Origin: Pelomyxa schiedti | Taxonomy: Eukaryota > Evosea > Pelobiontida > Pelomyxidae | Length of the DNA stretch: 64,000 nt | Assembly: GCA_020536535.1 (NCBI GenBank) | Contig: JAHLWZ010000187.1 | Span: forward strand, 125,089 to 189,088 | Direction of reading: 5' to 3' | Shown: positions 23,603-34,175 of the stretch, in pieces | Position numbering within the stretch: position 1 is the stretch's first letter | Layout of the letters: each line of letters starts with the position of its first letter | Notes under the pieces: model-generated | Told to the model about the DNA's origin: nothing | The model's database searches: none | What the model saw: only the letters and a program-made list of their open reading frames with translations | Translations under genes and position numbers: made by a program

Positions 23603-25560
23603 ATGTACGAGGCCACAAGCATCAGCAGTAGCATCCTCCGCAGCAACAACAACACCAACAGCAGCAGCTCTGTGGACGATGGGATACCCACGTGGCTGGT
23701 GGTTGACATTGTAAACATGGTGCTCTACTCCCTCATGGCCGTCGTGTGCCTATGGCGCCTCGTCGTGCACCTCGTGGCCTTGGGCAGGCCCCCGCAGTTC
23801 GTAATGTACAACGATAAGGCGCCGCCAATCGCCTCAGTTGCAACCGCGCCACCTGGTTACGCAATTGCAACTGCAGTCCACAGCCCCCCGGCTCAGTCTC
23901 AGTCCCATTCCCATTCACACTCGCACTCTAATCCTCAAACATCTACTTTGCCTCAGGCTAAATCGGGGCTGACCAAAAAAGCCAAGGCGAATAGGAAAGC
24001 CAAACGGAAGGCTATGTCTGAGAAGAAAGAAAAGGCAAAAGGTGGTGGTGTGAATGGGGTGGCTGAGGGGCCTGTCAATGTGAACCCCGACGATGACCCT
24101 ATCACTGCTGTTGTCATTGGCTCTGATTCATCACAGCAGGACCTGTCAGCTACAGCATCAGCCTCATCATCATCATCGTCCTATCTGGCATCATCTGTGG
24201 AGGACTTTGTGGCAAATGCAGCAAAGAACATCATTCGGGTACCGGCTGATAACCCAAACAGCAATCCTCCTTCCGATGTTACTTCTCCGTCTCCTGCTGC
24301 TACGAGTGCATTTTCATCCTCTGGGACATCTTCTTCTATGATGAGTAGTGGTAGGTCTACCGGTGCTTCATCAGTATTCAGTTCCAACTCGTCTGTTCTA
24401 TCTTCTAGCAGTGAGTTCGATGCCCCTTTGATTCTCCAGCCAGTGGTGTCCATTCCAGCCAGACCGAAATGTTCATTGAAGAGAACCCTACTTGCTTTTG
24501 GCTCAAGGCTGGTACAGTTTCATGCCCTTTTGTTTTCATTCTTTGCTTGTATGCATTCATAAATCCCTTCACGTAATTTACGTATTTTATATTTAATGAC
24601 AATTGTAAACTTTAGTAAAATGCAGAGATTGTTTAACTCTTGGTCCTGAAGGCACATCCATTTATGGAATGATTTCAATGCTCCCCGAAGAGGATGTTAA
24701 TCTTGACAATGAGGCTGTTGTAGATGGCCTTAGTTATTTATTGGGTACAGTCGCTCATTGTCTATTTTTTACAGCATTACTAGTGATGCTTTTGCACATG
24801 TACGCTGATTACCCCTATTTCAAAATAAAACACCTTTAGGCTTGAGCATATGAATGCCGAACTAGCCAACCGGAAATTACTTGTTTCTACTCTGTCTAAT
24901 GTTATTTTTTGGCTCATAATGTCCATTCCCTACTTTTACACTCTGGCTACCACAGTGTACTTCATTATGGTTCCTGACGCCCTTGCTGATGGTAAGTGAC
25001 TCACAAAACTGGACATCACTGAATTTGCAAGGGAATATAATTTATGATACGGCAATCATCACAATTGTGGTGTACTGTCTAATGTGTGCCATCGCATATT
25101 GCATCACAGCCGCTCTTATTGTGAGAAAGGTTTACATTCTTGAGAGAAACGATCTATTCTTCAAGAGTAGCCTCCTTGATAATGTTTCCCTTCTAATTTG
25201 TGCATCCTCTAGTGAAAAAAAGACCCGTTTACCTACTGGTTTTTCCTTTGAGATATTATTAGTCTTTCTAACTGATATCAGATATTTGTGATGGCTGTGT
25301 GCCTTATAAGTTTCTTACTGCAGGTTTGCTCAAATAACCTCAGTTCGTTCTCACCACTTTCCCAGTGCGCTATGCTTTCCTATAGGCCAATTACAGGAGA
25401 ATATATGAACCAATATGTCTTTGAGGTTTTCACCTATTGGCTTCCCGAGGTATTGTATTGATCACTAACAACACCTAACATACCACAGGTTGCTTGTTCT
25501 ATTTTGCTTCTAATTGTTGCTAGAAAGCCAGAGATAAGGAGGAATTATTCCACCAATTAA
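23603..25560 (+). CDS. Multi-pass membrane protein of unknown family
   Basis: ATG at 23603. A first exon to about 24510 has one membrane span (WLVVDIVNMVLYSLMAVVCL) and then about 220 residues of low complexity: a Ser-His repeat, a Lys-rich segment (KKAKANRKAKRKAM) and long Ser/Ala runs. Following exons, near 24629-24751, 24840-24991, 25032-25130, 25281-25322, 25323-25450 and 25490-25560, add at least four more hydrophobic segments, including NVIFWLIMSIPYFYTLATTV, AIITIVVYCLMCAIAYCIT and VACSILLLIVARKP. The TAA is at 25558-25560. The layout resembles 7-span receptor-like proteins with a long loop, but I see no diagnostic motif. Confidence 0.6.
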
Positions 25561-25622
25561 ATTGTTGTAGTTCCTAATAAATAAGCATTTTTGTTTCTTG
25601 TTATGGCATTACAGTGGCACAT

Positions 25623-28197
25623 TTAAACACAAGAGACTGGGTGCACATAGGCGGTCCTATTCTCTGGTGTGACAACAAACTTAGTGAGAACACCTCCTTC
25701 ACATTTGGCTTCCACAATCGTGTTGCGGGGTGCCACTAACTTCACATCCACATCCCAGTCTGAGGGCCAGGATGGGAAGAGTAGCACAGAGCCATCATTA
25801 TCATCAAGGGGTTGGAGAATCATAGCGTGAAGGGCGATTCTTAGTGTCGTGTATTGGTCTAGGGATGGTTGATAGTCTTGGTAATGTTGTGCAAACCCGC
25901 CAAATCGATAGCCTTAATGGGTATTAGTTGATGAATTCCGAAGGCATTAAGACCTGTGGGTGTTTCTTGTCTTGCACGTTGAACAACTAGCCTTTTGGCT
26001 TCTGAAGTAAGGCCAAGAAAAGCTGCATCTACTACGTCTTGGCACCATCCGTCATTGCAGGGGAATCGCCTGGTGTCAAAGGTGTTAATTGCCACTTGTA
26101 GACCCTCTTCCTATGGGGATATTAATTTCCATTGAGCCAATCTTTGGAAACCTTGCCCGAAGCATACACCCTAAATGGATATACAGTATACAGTTCGGTA
26201 TTTTCGCTATTTGATGAAGACCGCGGGATAACTGCCCCGGGCATAATAACTGTCCTCAGACTCCTTGTGCCGGTGGGAATGTCAGGGACTCTGTCTAGAA
26301 TTGCTTCCCATCTTGCGCGCTGTGCCTCAGTTGTTAGTGAAGATGGTAGTGCAAGTAATGCTGCAAGAACTGCTTTCAGCCCCCCTATGTCCGGTGTAGG
26401 ATTGGTAACGCATTTATCAGAATCAACAGGGATGGAACCACATTGCCAAGTTTCCAAAGACTGTGACGGAAACATTACCATTTTGCCTGGGTTTCTATTA
26501 TGAGTATTTTTTTTTACATTTTCTGGTAGAATTAACCATTGGTATCATTCTCCGGGAAGTGTTCATCATAAAATGTTAAAATTTCTTCAACGAACGGAAG
26601 ATATTTCGTAAGAATCTTTTCATCCCCAGTCATCAAGTAATGGTCCAACAAAATCCACGACACCTCTAACCCTCCAATCCAATCTGTAGGATATAAGTTC
26701 TAGGTGTAAGGTTACAATAACACACGGTATCGAATCCAAACACTGGCTCCATTATTGGGAGGGTATGTTTGTGCGCAAGCATCATAGCCATACTCACCAT
26801 CGACGCAGGTACCAAAGACTGTAATTGTTTCGTGGTAAAAGGCCCCAGAGTGATTGAAGTAAGTCTCTGTGGTTTTTTTTGCCAATGGCAAAGCGTCATT
26901 GTACATCTTGTATAAGGGCTCCATGAAGTCAAAATCTCCCGAGGGAATGGCGGCATAGTAAGGCTGACGGATATTTTGGAACCAGTAGCCACCTCCCCAG
27001 TCACGATAGTCCAAACCACGGCCTTCATCAGCAACCCAAGCCTGCCCGTTAAATTTGATTGGGGATTTGGAGTTGCGGCCGTCACAGGCATCCAAAAATC
27101 TTGTCCAAATATATTTAGATGTTACCTTTTCTATTTAGAACAAAAAAAAGGATGGAAGGAGGGTACGTTATAAGGATCTGTGGAGCCATCCGTTGAACTT
27201 ATGAAGATATGCGATCTGTCCCAGAATTCCGCCCACCAGTTGCTGGTTTCACTAAACATATCGTCTACTGCAACGGAAGACACTGAAGAAAGAAGGGCTC
27301 GGATTGCATTTTCCCATGAATCAATTCCAGTGTCACTAGGGTCTAGCACAGTATACAGCACCACAGTCATGTCAAGGTTCTCTACACCAACACCCTTTAA
27401 GGTATACAGGTCAGCACGATCAAGACCAGGAGCACTTGCGGCAAGACCCCATGTCAGACCTAGAAGCGGGTCTGGTAAAGTTTCAATCAAACTAGACAGG
27501 CCTTGCAGATTCAAATCATACTCCCAGATGGAAAAAGTATTTCTGTGGTACCTTCCCACAATCAGAATCATGAAGCTTAACAGTGGTATTAATACCACAA
27601 TACAGAGGCGTCGTCATCAGATCCCCTCAAGGGAACTATGGTATCCGGTCCAACGTATTGTGTGACACAATGAACGGCATCCTCGGGGCTAAGGGTAGTA
27701 CGCCAAGGCTCAAAAGTGACAACTACATCAATAGGGCCACTGGCAGAAACAGCTGAGACACGAATTGCCTGGTACTCAGAGTCCACAAAAATTAAAATGG
27801 ACATTCCCCCAGCACTTATTTCTATGGAGCCGTTAAAGAAGTAAAAAAAAGTGAGAATAACAAAAGCCCGGAGCACACCAATGGAACCACTCTCCAGCCT
27901 GAGGGCTTGCAGGAAAGGAGTCGCTAGCAGAGGTTGGCCTGTAAAAGCCACCCGCAGCAATCCCACCTTTGCCAGGGCGGCGTTTTCGTTAAACGCGTCG
28001 CTCTTGGCCACTGAAATAAGCAGGTCACCCGAAGCACCGTCCACCCACACCCCAGCCGACACGTCGCCGGCACCTATTGGCATAGCGCCGCGAGAGTCTG
28101 ACGATGGGGAAGCCCAGGAAACGTCATAGTCCGACACAGACGCCCCAGCAACCCCACATACTACAACCACGAACAGCACACTCCAACGCACCAGCAT
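25623..28197 (-). CDS. Secreted DUF5703-type glycoside-hydrolase-like protein
   Basis: Eight exons, all phases closing: 28197-27879, 27821-27599, 27551-27167, 27125-26726, 26683-26537, 26486-26152, 26110-25954, 25912-25623; about 751 residues. A signal peptide opens the protein (MLVRWSVLFVVVVCGVAG, with cleavage expected just after). The mature N-terminus reads DYDVSWASPSSDSRGAMPIG followed by GDVSAGVWV and KSDAFNENA. This is the hallmark block of DUF5703, found with (alpha/alpha)6-barrel hydrolases. Later come FNGQAWVADEGRGLDYRDWG (catalytic-region acidic residues), WIGGLEVSWILLDHYLMTGD and the conserved YRFGGFAQHYQDYQPSLDQY block. The C-terminus has LLFPSWPSDWDVDVKL. It is probably an extracellular or lysosomal sugar hydrolase; the bond it cleaves is not known to me. 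Confidence 0.8.
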
Positions 28198-28495
28198 TAC
28201 GCAGACCGCTGACCGGTGCACGCACCAAACGCCCGTTCGGAAGTTCTGATTTATTGAAAAAATGAAACTTTGATCAATGGTTTTTCTTGGATCAAGGAGA
28301 GGGGAGTAGTGCCAATATGCCAATGTCCCCTCTGCGAACCAAAAACTCCAAGGCACTCCCAATCTCCCAGTGACAACACAGTTGCCAGATGGAATTTTTC
28401 TCACCAACAAAGAAATCAGACCAAAAAACAAAAAAGGGGGCCGGTGCTGCACCGTCGACCGAAGTAGATCCGTAACTTCTTTTTTTCCTCGTTGG

Positions 28496-30057
28496 ATGAA
28501 GGCGCGTGGGGATTATGTAGGAGGATCGGCGAGGGCGAGTTCCGGTACATTGCAGACGAAGCCTGTTACTTCGCGTGACAACCCCTCCGCACTAGATCGT
28601 AGGGGCTGGGAGCGCTCCGATTTCCCAAGTATGTTAAAAATACTAATTCCCCCCTTTTTTTTTCACCAACTCTTCTCAGTTATTTGCGAGACATGTCTTG
28701 GGGACAACCCTTATGTCAGAATGGTTTGGCATCTGGCCGTTCAATTTAATTTTCACTTACCACATAAAGACTAAAGCTGAATTTGATAAAGAGTGCAAAG
28801 TTTGTTTGAGACCCTTCACAGTTTTTCGTTGGAGACCTGGTGCTAATGCACGGCACAAAAAAACTGAAGTGTGTCAAACTTGTGCTAAGCTCAAAAATGT
28901 TTGTCAGGTTTGTTTTTTGCTTTGTCCTCTGTGTATAATCACTGTGACACAGGTTTGTTTACTTGATTTGGAATATGGTCTTCCCACCCAAGTCAGAGAC
29001 ATAGCCCTCCAACAAGCTGGAGTAGAAGTTCCTGATATGCCACAATCCGAAACGAACAGTCAGTGGCTTCAAGACTTACAGCTCAGAAAAGCTGAAACAG
29101 GCCAAGAGTTTTCCTACGAGCAAGTAGAGCCCTCAAGTATTGTCGTGAAACTTGCAAGGAATACCCCGTACTATGCGCGAAATAGGGCACACATATGTTC
29201 ATTCTTCGTGAAAGGGCAGTGCAAAAGAGGAGCTGAATGCCCGTACAGGTCAGGTTTTAACTTGGAATCCCTGAACTAACCTCATTGCAGACATGAAATG
29301 CCAGTGCAGTCTGAGCTTTCAACACAAAATTTGAAGGATCGTTACTATGGTGTCAACGATCCGGTTGCAAGGAAGTTACTCAGACAGGCCGAACGTTTTG
29401 CCAAGCTTCCCCTCCCAGCTGACCCTGATATTGCTACTCTCTATGTGGGCAACCTGGACCCCTCTACAACTGAGGCGGACATAAGAGATGCTTTCTATAG
29501 TTTCGGGGAGATTAAGTCTGTGTGTGTGGAGGGAAACAAACAACCACATGGGATTGGTTAAAAAAAATACACTAGAACTAAATAAATACTCACATAATTG
29601 AAATGCAGCAAACTGATTTCCTTTAGTTACGCCTTGTTCCTGCACAAACATGTGCATTTGTGACCTATACTACCCGAGAGGCAGCCGAAGCGGCAGCCGA
29701 TAAGCTGTTCAACACACTTACTATCAAAGGCAAACAAGCACGAATTGCATGGGGAAAGAAATTCGATCCCACTGCCGCTTCAACTACGTCCCGCACATCG
29801 TCGGACCCACTTGGTGGAATCTCAGTTTTACCACCAGGGGTTGTTCTGCCGCCGCCGCCACCACCCGGGGACCTTCCTCCACCTCCTGGGCTCACTCTAC
29901 AGTATCCACTACCAGTTCCCGTTATCGTAAGACAGGACATACCTCTTTCCAACTAATACCAAATAGAACACCACTCTAGCGAGTACAAGTGCAAGTGCAA
30001 GTGCAAGTACAACTACATCAGCTGTCACAAGCACCACATCCTCCACCCCGGCATTGA
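28496..30057 (+). CDS. RBM22: Pre-mRNA splicing factor RBM22 (Cwc2/Slt11-like)
   Basis: The ATG at 28496 lies about 300 bases from the divergent hydrolase gene. Exons as read: 28496 to about 28630, about 28679-28723, about 28770-28905, about 28953-29248, about 29291-29518 and from about 29627 on. The protein follows RBM22: [14 protein letters not shown], the N-terminal Cys-rich fold with [13 protein letters not shown] and [12 protein letters not shown], then [10 protein letters not shown], a CCCH finger ([19 protein letters not shown]), [12 protein letters not shown] and one RRM with RNP2 LYVGNL and RNP1-like CAFVTYT. The C-terminus is Pro-rich. RBM22 sits in the activated spliceosome and contacts U6 snRNA and the intron. 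A final small intron would give a VQ-repeat tail ending at 30057; without it the frame stops at 29956. Confidence 0.92.
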
Positions 30058-30306
30058 CTCCACCAACAACTTTCTATCCCTCAATGGACCCAGCAAGGCT
30101 TGGCTCTGCTCCTAGGTTTATTGATTTCTTTTCAGGTTCTCACCTTGATGGCTAACATTACCTCAGGCAGTTTTAAGCCCTTGTGTTTGACTGTGTTCCT
30201 GTCCACGAGCTCCTTGGCTCTGTATAATTCCTGCCCTCCTAGTGCTTTTGCCCCAAACCTTCTACCTTGTAATGGCCTGTTCCTCAAAACAAAACAAAAA
30301 ACTTGT

Positions 30307-31973
30307 TCAAACTTGTTTTGATCCTGCAAGAATTTGTTGTTGCAAGAGCTTGAAGTGTTGTGGAATGTTATCAAAGAAGTGTTGGCATTCAGTGTCAGCA
30401 GTAAGAGTAGCCCCGCACCCCACAACGGCACATGGCCACGTCGTTTGTGTAGTGCTGTTGGATGTGGTTTCTGTTGCACTGAGAGGGGGGATACTTAAAC
30501 TGGGCACCGGAGGTAGTGTGAATGTAGGTGCTGTTGTAATGGCTGTCGTGTGTTCGTCGTTCGTGGTAGGTGCAGGTATATTTATGATGACGGGGTGTGT
30601 GTTGAGGACTGGAAGCTCGGAACTAGTTGCGGGATCCTTGTGTGCCAATGATGTAAATGGTGTCTGCAATTGTGGGTAACTGGTCACGTTGGAGCGAAAA
30701 GAATTGGGCTGAGGCCTCGGGAGGCTGCGCCTGGGTGTTTGAAGGTGAAGGGGGGTTGAAATTTGTAACCCTCTCTGCAACTGATGTGAGGGGCATGTCC
30801 TGCTTGCAGATGACGGGGTGGATGTAAACAGGCAATGAGAGACTGAAGAGACTTTAATCTGATGGGAGGGAGTCGATGGAACTGCACGGCGAGGTGTGGC
30901 GAGAGGTGGGTGTTGTGTAGTAATGGTTACAGGATCCGAGCTATCCCCAGTTCGCATAGGGTCTGTGTTTTTTGGCAATTCGGGGGCATTCCCTTCGAAA
31001 TTGAGTCGCCTGAGCTTCTGCAAGGGAAATGTTGTTAGTGGCCAGTTGTGAACCCGAGTAGAAAAACCTTGTCAGACCTGACACTACAGCGTTTACTAAC
31101 AATAAGGGGAGTACATTGCGATAGTTCCACTGGATATTAAAAAACTTAATGAGGAAGAAGAAGAGAGATGGTGAGAGAATAGGGAGGGAAAAAAAAAAAA
31201 AGCGAAAACAAAGATGAGAGGGTATTGCCACCTTCTTCAATATCATTAGGTTCGTCATCTTCACCCAATTCCTGCCCAGTTTGTGACATGCGCAACTTCG
31301 TTTGCAGCTCCTCAAACTGCCTCACCAACGCAGCTTTTTTCACCTAACCATGGGAGAGCTTAGTACAAATGCCAGCCACACAACTGAAAATTACTCAAAA
31401 TGGAAAGTAGTAACTACGCCTCACAGTGTTCATTGGCAGCTGAATTCCGGCATATCCCAGCACAGCGCGAAGCTGAGCGACAGTCAATTTCGCAGGATCT
31501 CCTTCGTACTTTGCCACATCGAATCCTCTGGCCCCGAGGCTCGGCCTCGCAGCCGCTCCTCCCTTTTTGCTCTTACTTGCCATCCCAGATCTTTTTGTCG
31601 CCGCCGCAGTCGCCGTTGCCGCGGATCTTGATTTTGAGGACGAAGACGGCGCGAGTGCGTTTGAACCACTGACTTGTAGTATGCTTTTGTCTTTGACTGT
31701 GCCGCCAGTCGCGTGGCGTGTCACCGCGGGCTTTTTCTTTTGGATCTTGTCATGTCGCGAAGCGGCTGTCGTGTTTGCAGCAGAATCTCGTAGTGACAGT
31801 TTCGAGTCTGATGATGATGAAGAGGACGACGAGGACAGGGACTTCGGTGCAGGGGCGGGAACGGTTGTCTTAGACTTTTTGGGGAGGGGTGGCTTGGCAG
31901 TTTTCCTTGCACTTGTGGGACAATGTACATTGGGTGTCGCCGAGGGAGGAGCACTTCGGTTTGACCCTATCAT
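30307..31973 (-). CDS. HeH/SAP-like helix-extension-helix protein
   Basis: ATG at 31973. Exon 1 is 31973-31425 and exon 2 31343-31232; exon 3 ends at a TGA at 30309-30307, and its acceptor near 30965 keeps the frame. Exon 1 codes a basic Lys/Ser/Ala-rich region (SKSKKGGAAARPSLG), then KLTVAQLRAVLGYAGIQLP. Exon 2 continues KKAALVRQFEELQTKLR. Joined, this is the HeH/SAP fold: LTvxxLRxxLxxxGIxxP followed by KKAxLVxxFEE, as in the Src1/Heh inner-nuclear-membrane proteins. The long last exon is Pro/Thr/Ser-rich and ends in a Cys/His-bearing helical tail. No membrane span is visible, so a soluble DNA- or chromatin-binding protein is more likely than a Heh homologue. Confidence 0.6.
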
Positions 31974-32156
31974 CAAATTTCGGGGAAACTGAAGAAATCC
32001 TTCGAAGGCCTGGTGGTGCTCGTCCCTCTGTTGGGAATCCTACGGACTGGTCGTGGTGGGTTTCTTTGAGCTGCAACACAAGTTCGGATAAGAAAGAAAA
32101 TTCCATTCAGCTCCAGAATCAACTCGGGAAACAGTTTAATTTACAAAAAAAAAGAA

Positions 32157-32454
32157 ATGATCGAGGTGATATGCAACGATCGTCTTGGGCGTAAGGTCCG
32201 AGTCAAGGTTAACGAGGACGACACAATAGGTACTTACTGTTCATTCGTTTTCCCTTTTTTTTTTTTTTTTGTCGTCGTAGTTCTAAACCTAACGCATCCC
32301 ACAAGGTGATCTCAAGAAGATCCTCGCTGCACAAACCGGCACAAGGCCTGAGAAAATCAAGCTCCAGAAGTGGTACACCGTGTACAAGGACCACGTCACC
32401 CTCAGGGATTACGAAATCCACGACGGAATGGGCCTCGAGCTCTACTACTACTAA
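32157..32454 (+). CDS. UBL5: Ubiquitin-like protein 5 (Hub1)
   Basis: Two exons, 32157-32229 and 32306-32454, phase closing, 73 residues, the normal family length. It reads [20 protein letters not shown], then [13 protein letters not shown] and [20 protein letters not shown], and ends in a double Tyr-type tail (LELYYY) rather than the Gly-Gly of ubiquitin. This Tyr end is the family mark: Hub1/UBL5 binds spliceosome proteins non-covalently and alters 5' splice-site use. It is near-identical to animal and yeast members, so identity is secure. Confidence 0.97.
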
Positions 32455-32636
32455 TTTGTGAATTCCTCAGTCCTTTTGTGTACAGTACCGGCCTTATTTG
32501 AGTGTGCCAGAGAAGAAAGGGAAAGAAAAAACCCATTTCCTCCACTCAACTTGATTTTAAAAAAAAAACAAAAGAATTTGTTGCTTAGGAAAAAGTTTTA
32601 TTAGTTTTATTTGCTGGTTATTAGTTTGTGGGGTCT

Positions 32637-33962
32637 TTAGAGTTGCCTTGTATCAACTACCCTCTTGGTCTTGCCAGGTGTACGAGGTAGTGTCCCATTG
32701 GGGACGATCTCGACTATTGCGGATATACATATGGTTCTCTTCATACTAGCTTCTACTTGCCTTCTTATCTCAGCATCGCCAAGTGGGTCCATGCCTGGCA
32801 TCCTCTCTATTTTAACCACCATAAAGTCCTTGCCGGCCTCGCGCTTGAGAACCACTTGGTATTCAGTGCCGGAGATTGAAGGCACGGCGAAAACAATGTG
32901 CTCAAGCAGCCCCGGGTAAACCTTGACACCCCTGAAGGTAATCATGTCATCACTCCTTCCAAGAATGCTGCTGTGGCGAGGCATAATGCAACCGCATGGG
33001 CACTGGCCAGGTATGGCGCGGGCCATATCACGCGTACGATAGCGGATGAGCGGAGTAGCCTCTTTGCGGAGGGTTGTAACCACCATCTCCCCAGTCTCTC
33101 CCTCACTCACAGGCTGCAAGGTCTCAGGATTGAGAAGCTCCAGGATATAGTAGTCAGCCCAGTAGTGAATTCCCTGATGGAACTCGCAGTCTATTCCCGT
33201 GCCGGGGCCATACAGCTCAGTCAGACCCACAATATCAAACACGTGCTTTACCCCCATCAGATTCTTAATCCTCTCCTTCGTCTGCGCGCTGGTCGGCTCG
33301 CTCCCGAGCACGACGCGCTCGAGCGCCAGGCTCGGCTTCACGCCGCGCTTCTCCACCTCCTCGGCCAGCAGCACCGCCATCGAGGCCGTGCAGCACAGCG
33401 TCGTGATCTTCATGTCGACGAGCAGCTCGATCTGCAGCTCGCTGTTGGCGGGCCCGCTGGGCACCACCATCGCGCCGAGCCTCTCCAGCCCCGCGGCGAA
33501 GCCCATGCCCGCGGTCCACAGCCCGAAGCCGACGGCCAGCAGGGCGCGGTCGCGCGCCGTCACGCCGGCCATGGCCAGCGCCCTGGCGAAGAACTGCGCC
33601 CAGTCGTCGACGTCGGCCTGCGTGTAGGTCACGACCTTGCGGCGGCCGGTCGTCCCGCTCGACGCGTGGACCCGGACGACCTTGTCCTCGGCGACGCTGA
33701 GCAGGGGGAAGGGGTAGCCGTCGCGGAAGTCGTCCGCCGTGGTGAAGGGCAGGCGCGCCAGGTCCGACAGCTCGCGGACGTCCGCCGGGGCGACGTGGGC
33801 CGCGTCGAGCTTGGCCCTGTACACTGGGGAGTTGGCGTAGGCGTGGGCCACGGTGCGCCTGAGTCCCTCGACCTGGATGCGCTGGATATCTGCGGCTGTG
33901 CGGATCTCTGAGGGGATGAAAGGGAATGAGGTCTTTGTTGTTGCTGGTGTGGACGTGGCCAT
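32637..33962 (-). CDS. Phenylacetate-CoA-ligase-like (PaaK family) acyl-CoA synthetase
   Basis: A single uninterrupted exon with ATG at 33962-33960, 441 residues. Adenylate-forming motifs stand in order: HASSGTTGRRKVVTYTQ (ATP/P-loop), VGFGLWTAGMGFAAGLERLG, the acceptor-side motif VGLTELYGPG, IRYRTRDM, a four-Cys-like IPGQCPCGCIMPR, then ILGRSDDMITFRGVKVYP at the hinge. These are PaaK-family marks; the family turns phenylacetate or related aromatic acids into CoA thioesters with ATP. Length and layout match prokaryotic enzymes. The region 33280-33830 is much richer in G+C than the rest of the gene. Lack of introns among multi-exon neighbours suggests acquisition from a prokaryote. The exact acid used is unknown. 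Confidence 0.88.
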   Translation of the reverse strand: MATSTPATTKTSFPFIPSEIRTAADIQRIQVEGLRRTVAHAYANSPVYRAKLDAAHVAPADVRELSDLARLPFTTADDFRDGYPFPLLSVAEDKVVRVHASSGTTGRRKVVTYTQADVDDWAQFFARALAMAGVTARDRALLAVGFGLWTAGMGFAAGLERLGAMVVPSGPANSELQIELLVDMKITTLCCTASMAVLLAEEVEKRGVKPSLALERVVLGSEPTSAQTKERIKNLMGVKHVFDIVGLTELYGPGTGIDCEFHQGIHYWADYYILELLNPETLQPVSEGETGEMVVTTLRKEATPLIRYRTRDMARAIPGQCPCGCIMPRHSSILGRSDDMITFRGVKVYPGLLEHIVFAVPSISGTEYQVVLKREAGKDFMVVKIERMPGMDPLGDAEIRRQVEASMKRTICISAIVEIVPNGTLPRTPGKTKRVVDTRQL

Positions 33963-34175
33963 CTTCTTCTTCTCTGTCTTTTGGTTTGGGGTTTTAAGGG
34001 CCTTTAAAGGTTTTTCTCTTAAATAATATTTTAATTTTCTAAATCGCTTTTTACTTTTCTGCGGAAACTGTACCGGTAATTTCGTGCACAAATGGGACGG
34101 CGAATTGAATGAATTTTGTGGAAGGTTTTGTTTTATGGACGGAATAAGGGAACTGTCCCAGAATGTGGGGTCAGG

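Noticed and set aside
25855-25955. A possible 20-base micro-intron near the end of the DUF5703 gene
   Set aside because: A normal 41-base intron (25953-25913) restores the conserved YRFGGFAQHYQDYQPS block exactly.
32898-33911. Long + strand open frame of 337 codons
   Set aside because: It is the antisense of the PaaK-like gene; its length comes from GC-rich DNA, and its His/Arg/Gln composition matches no family.
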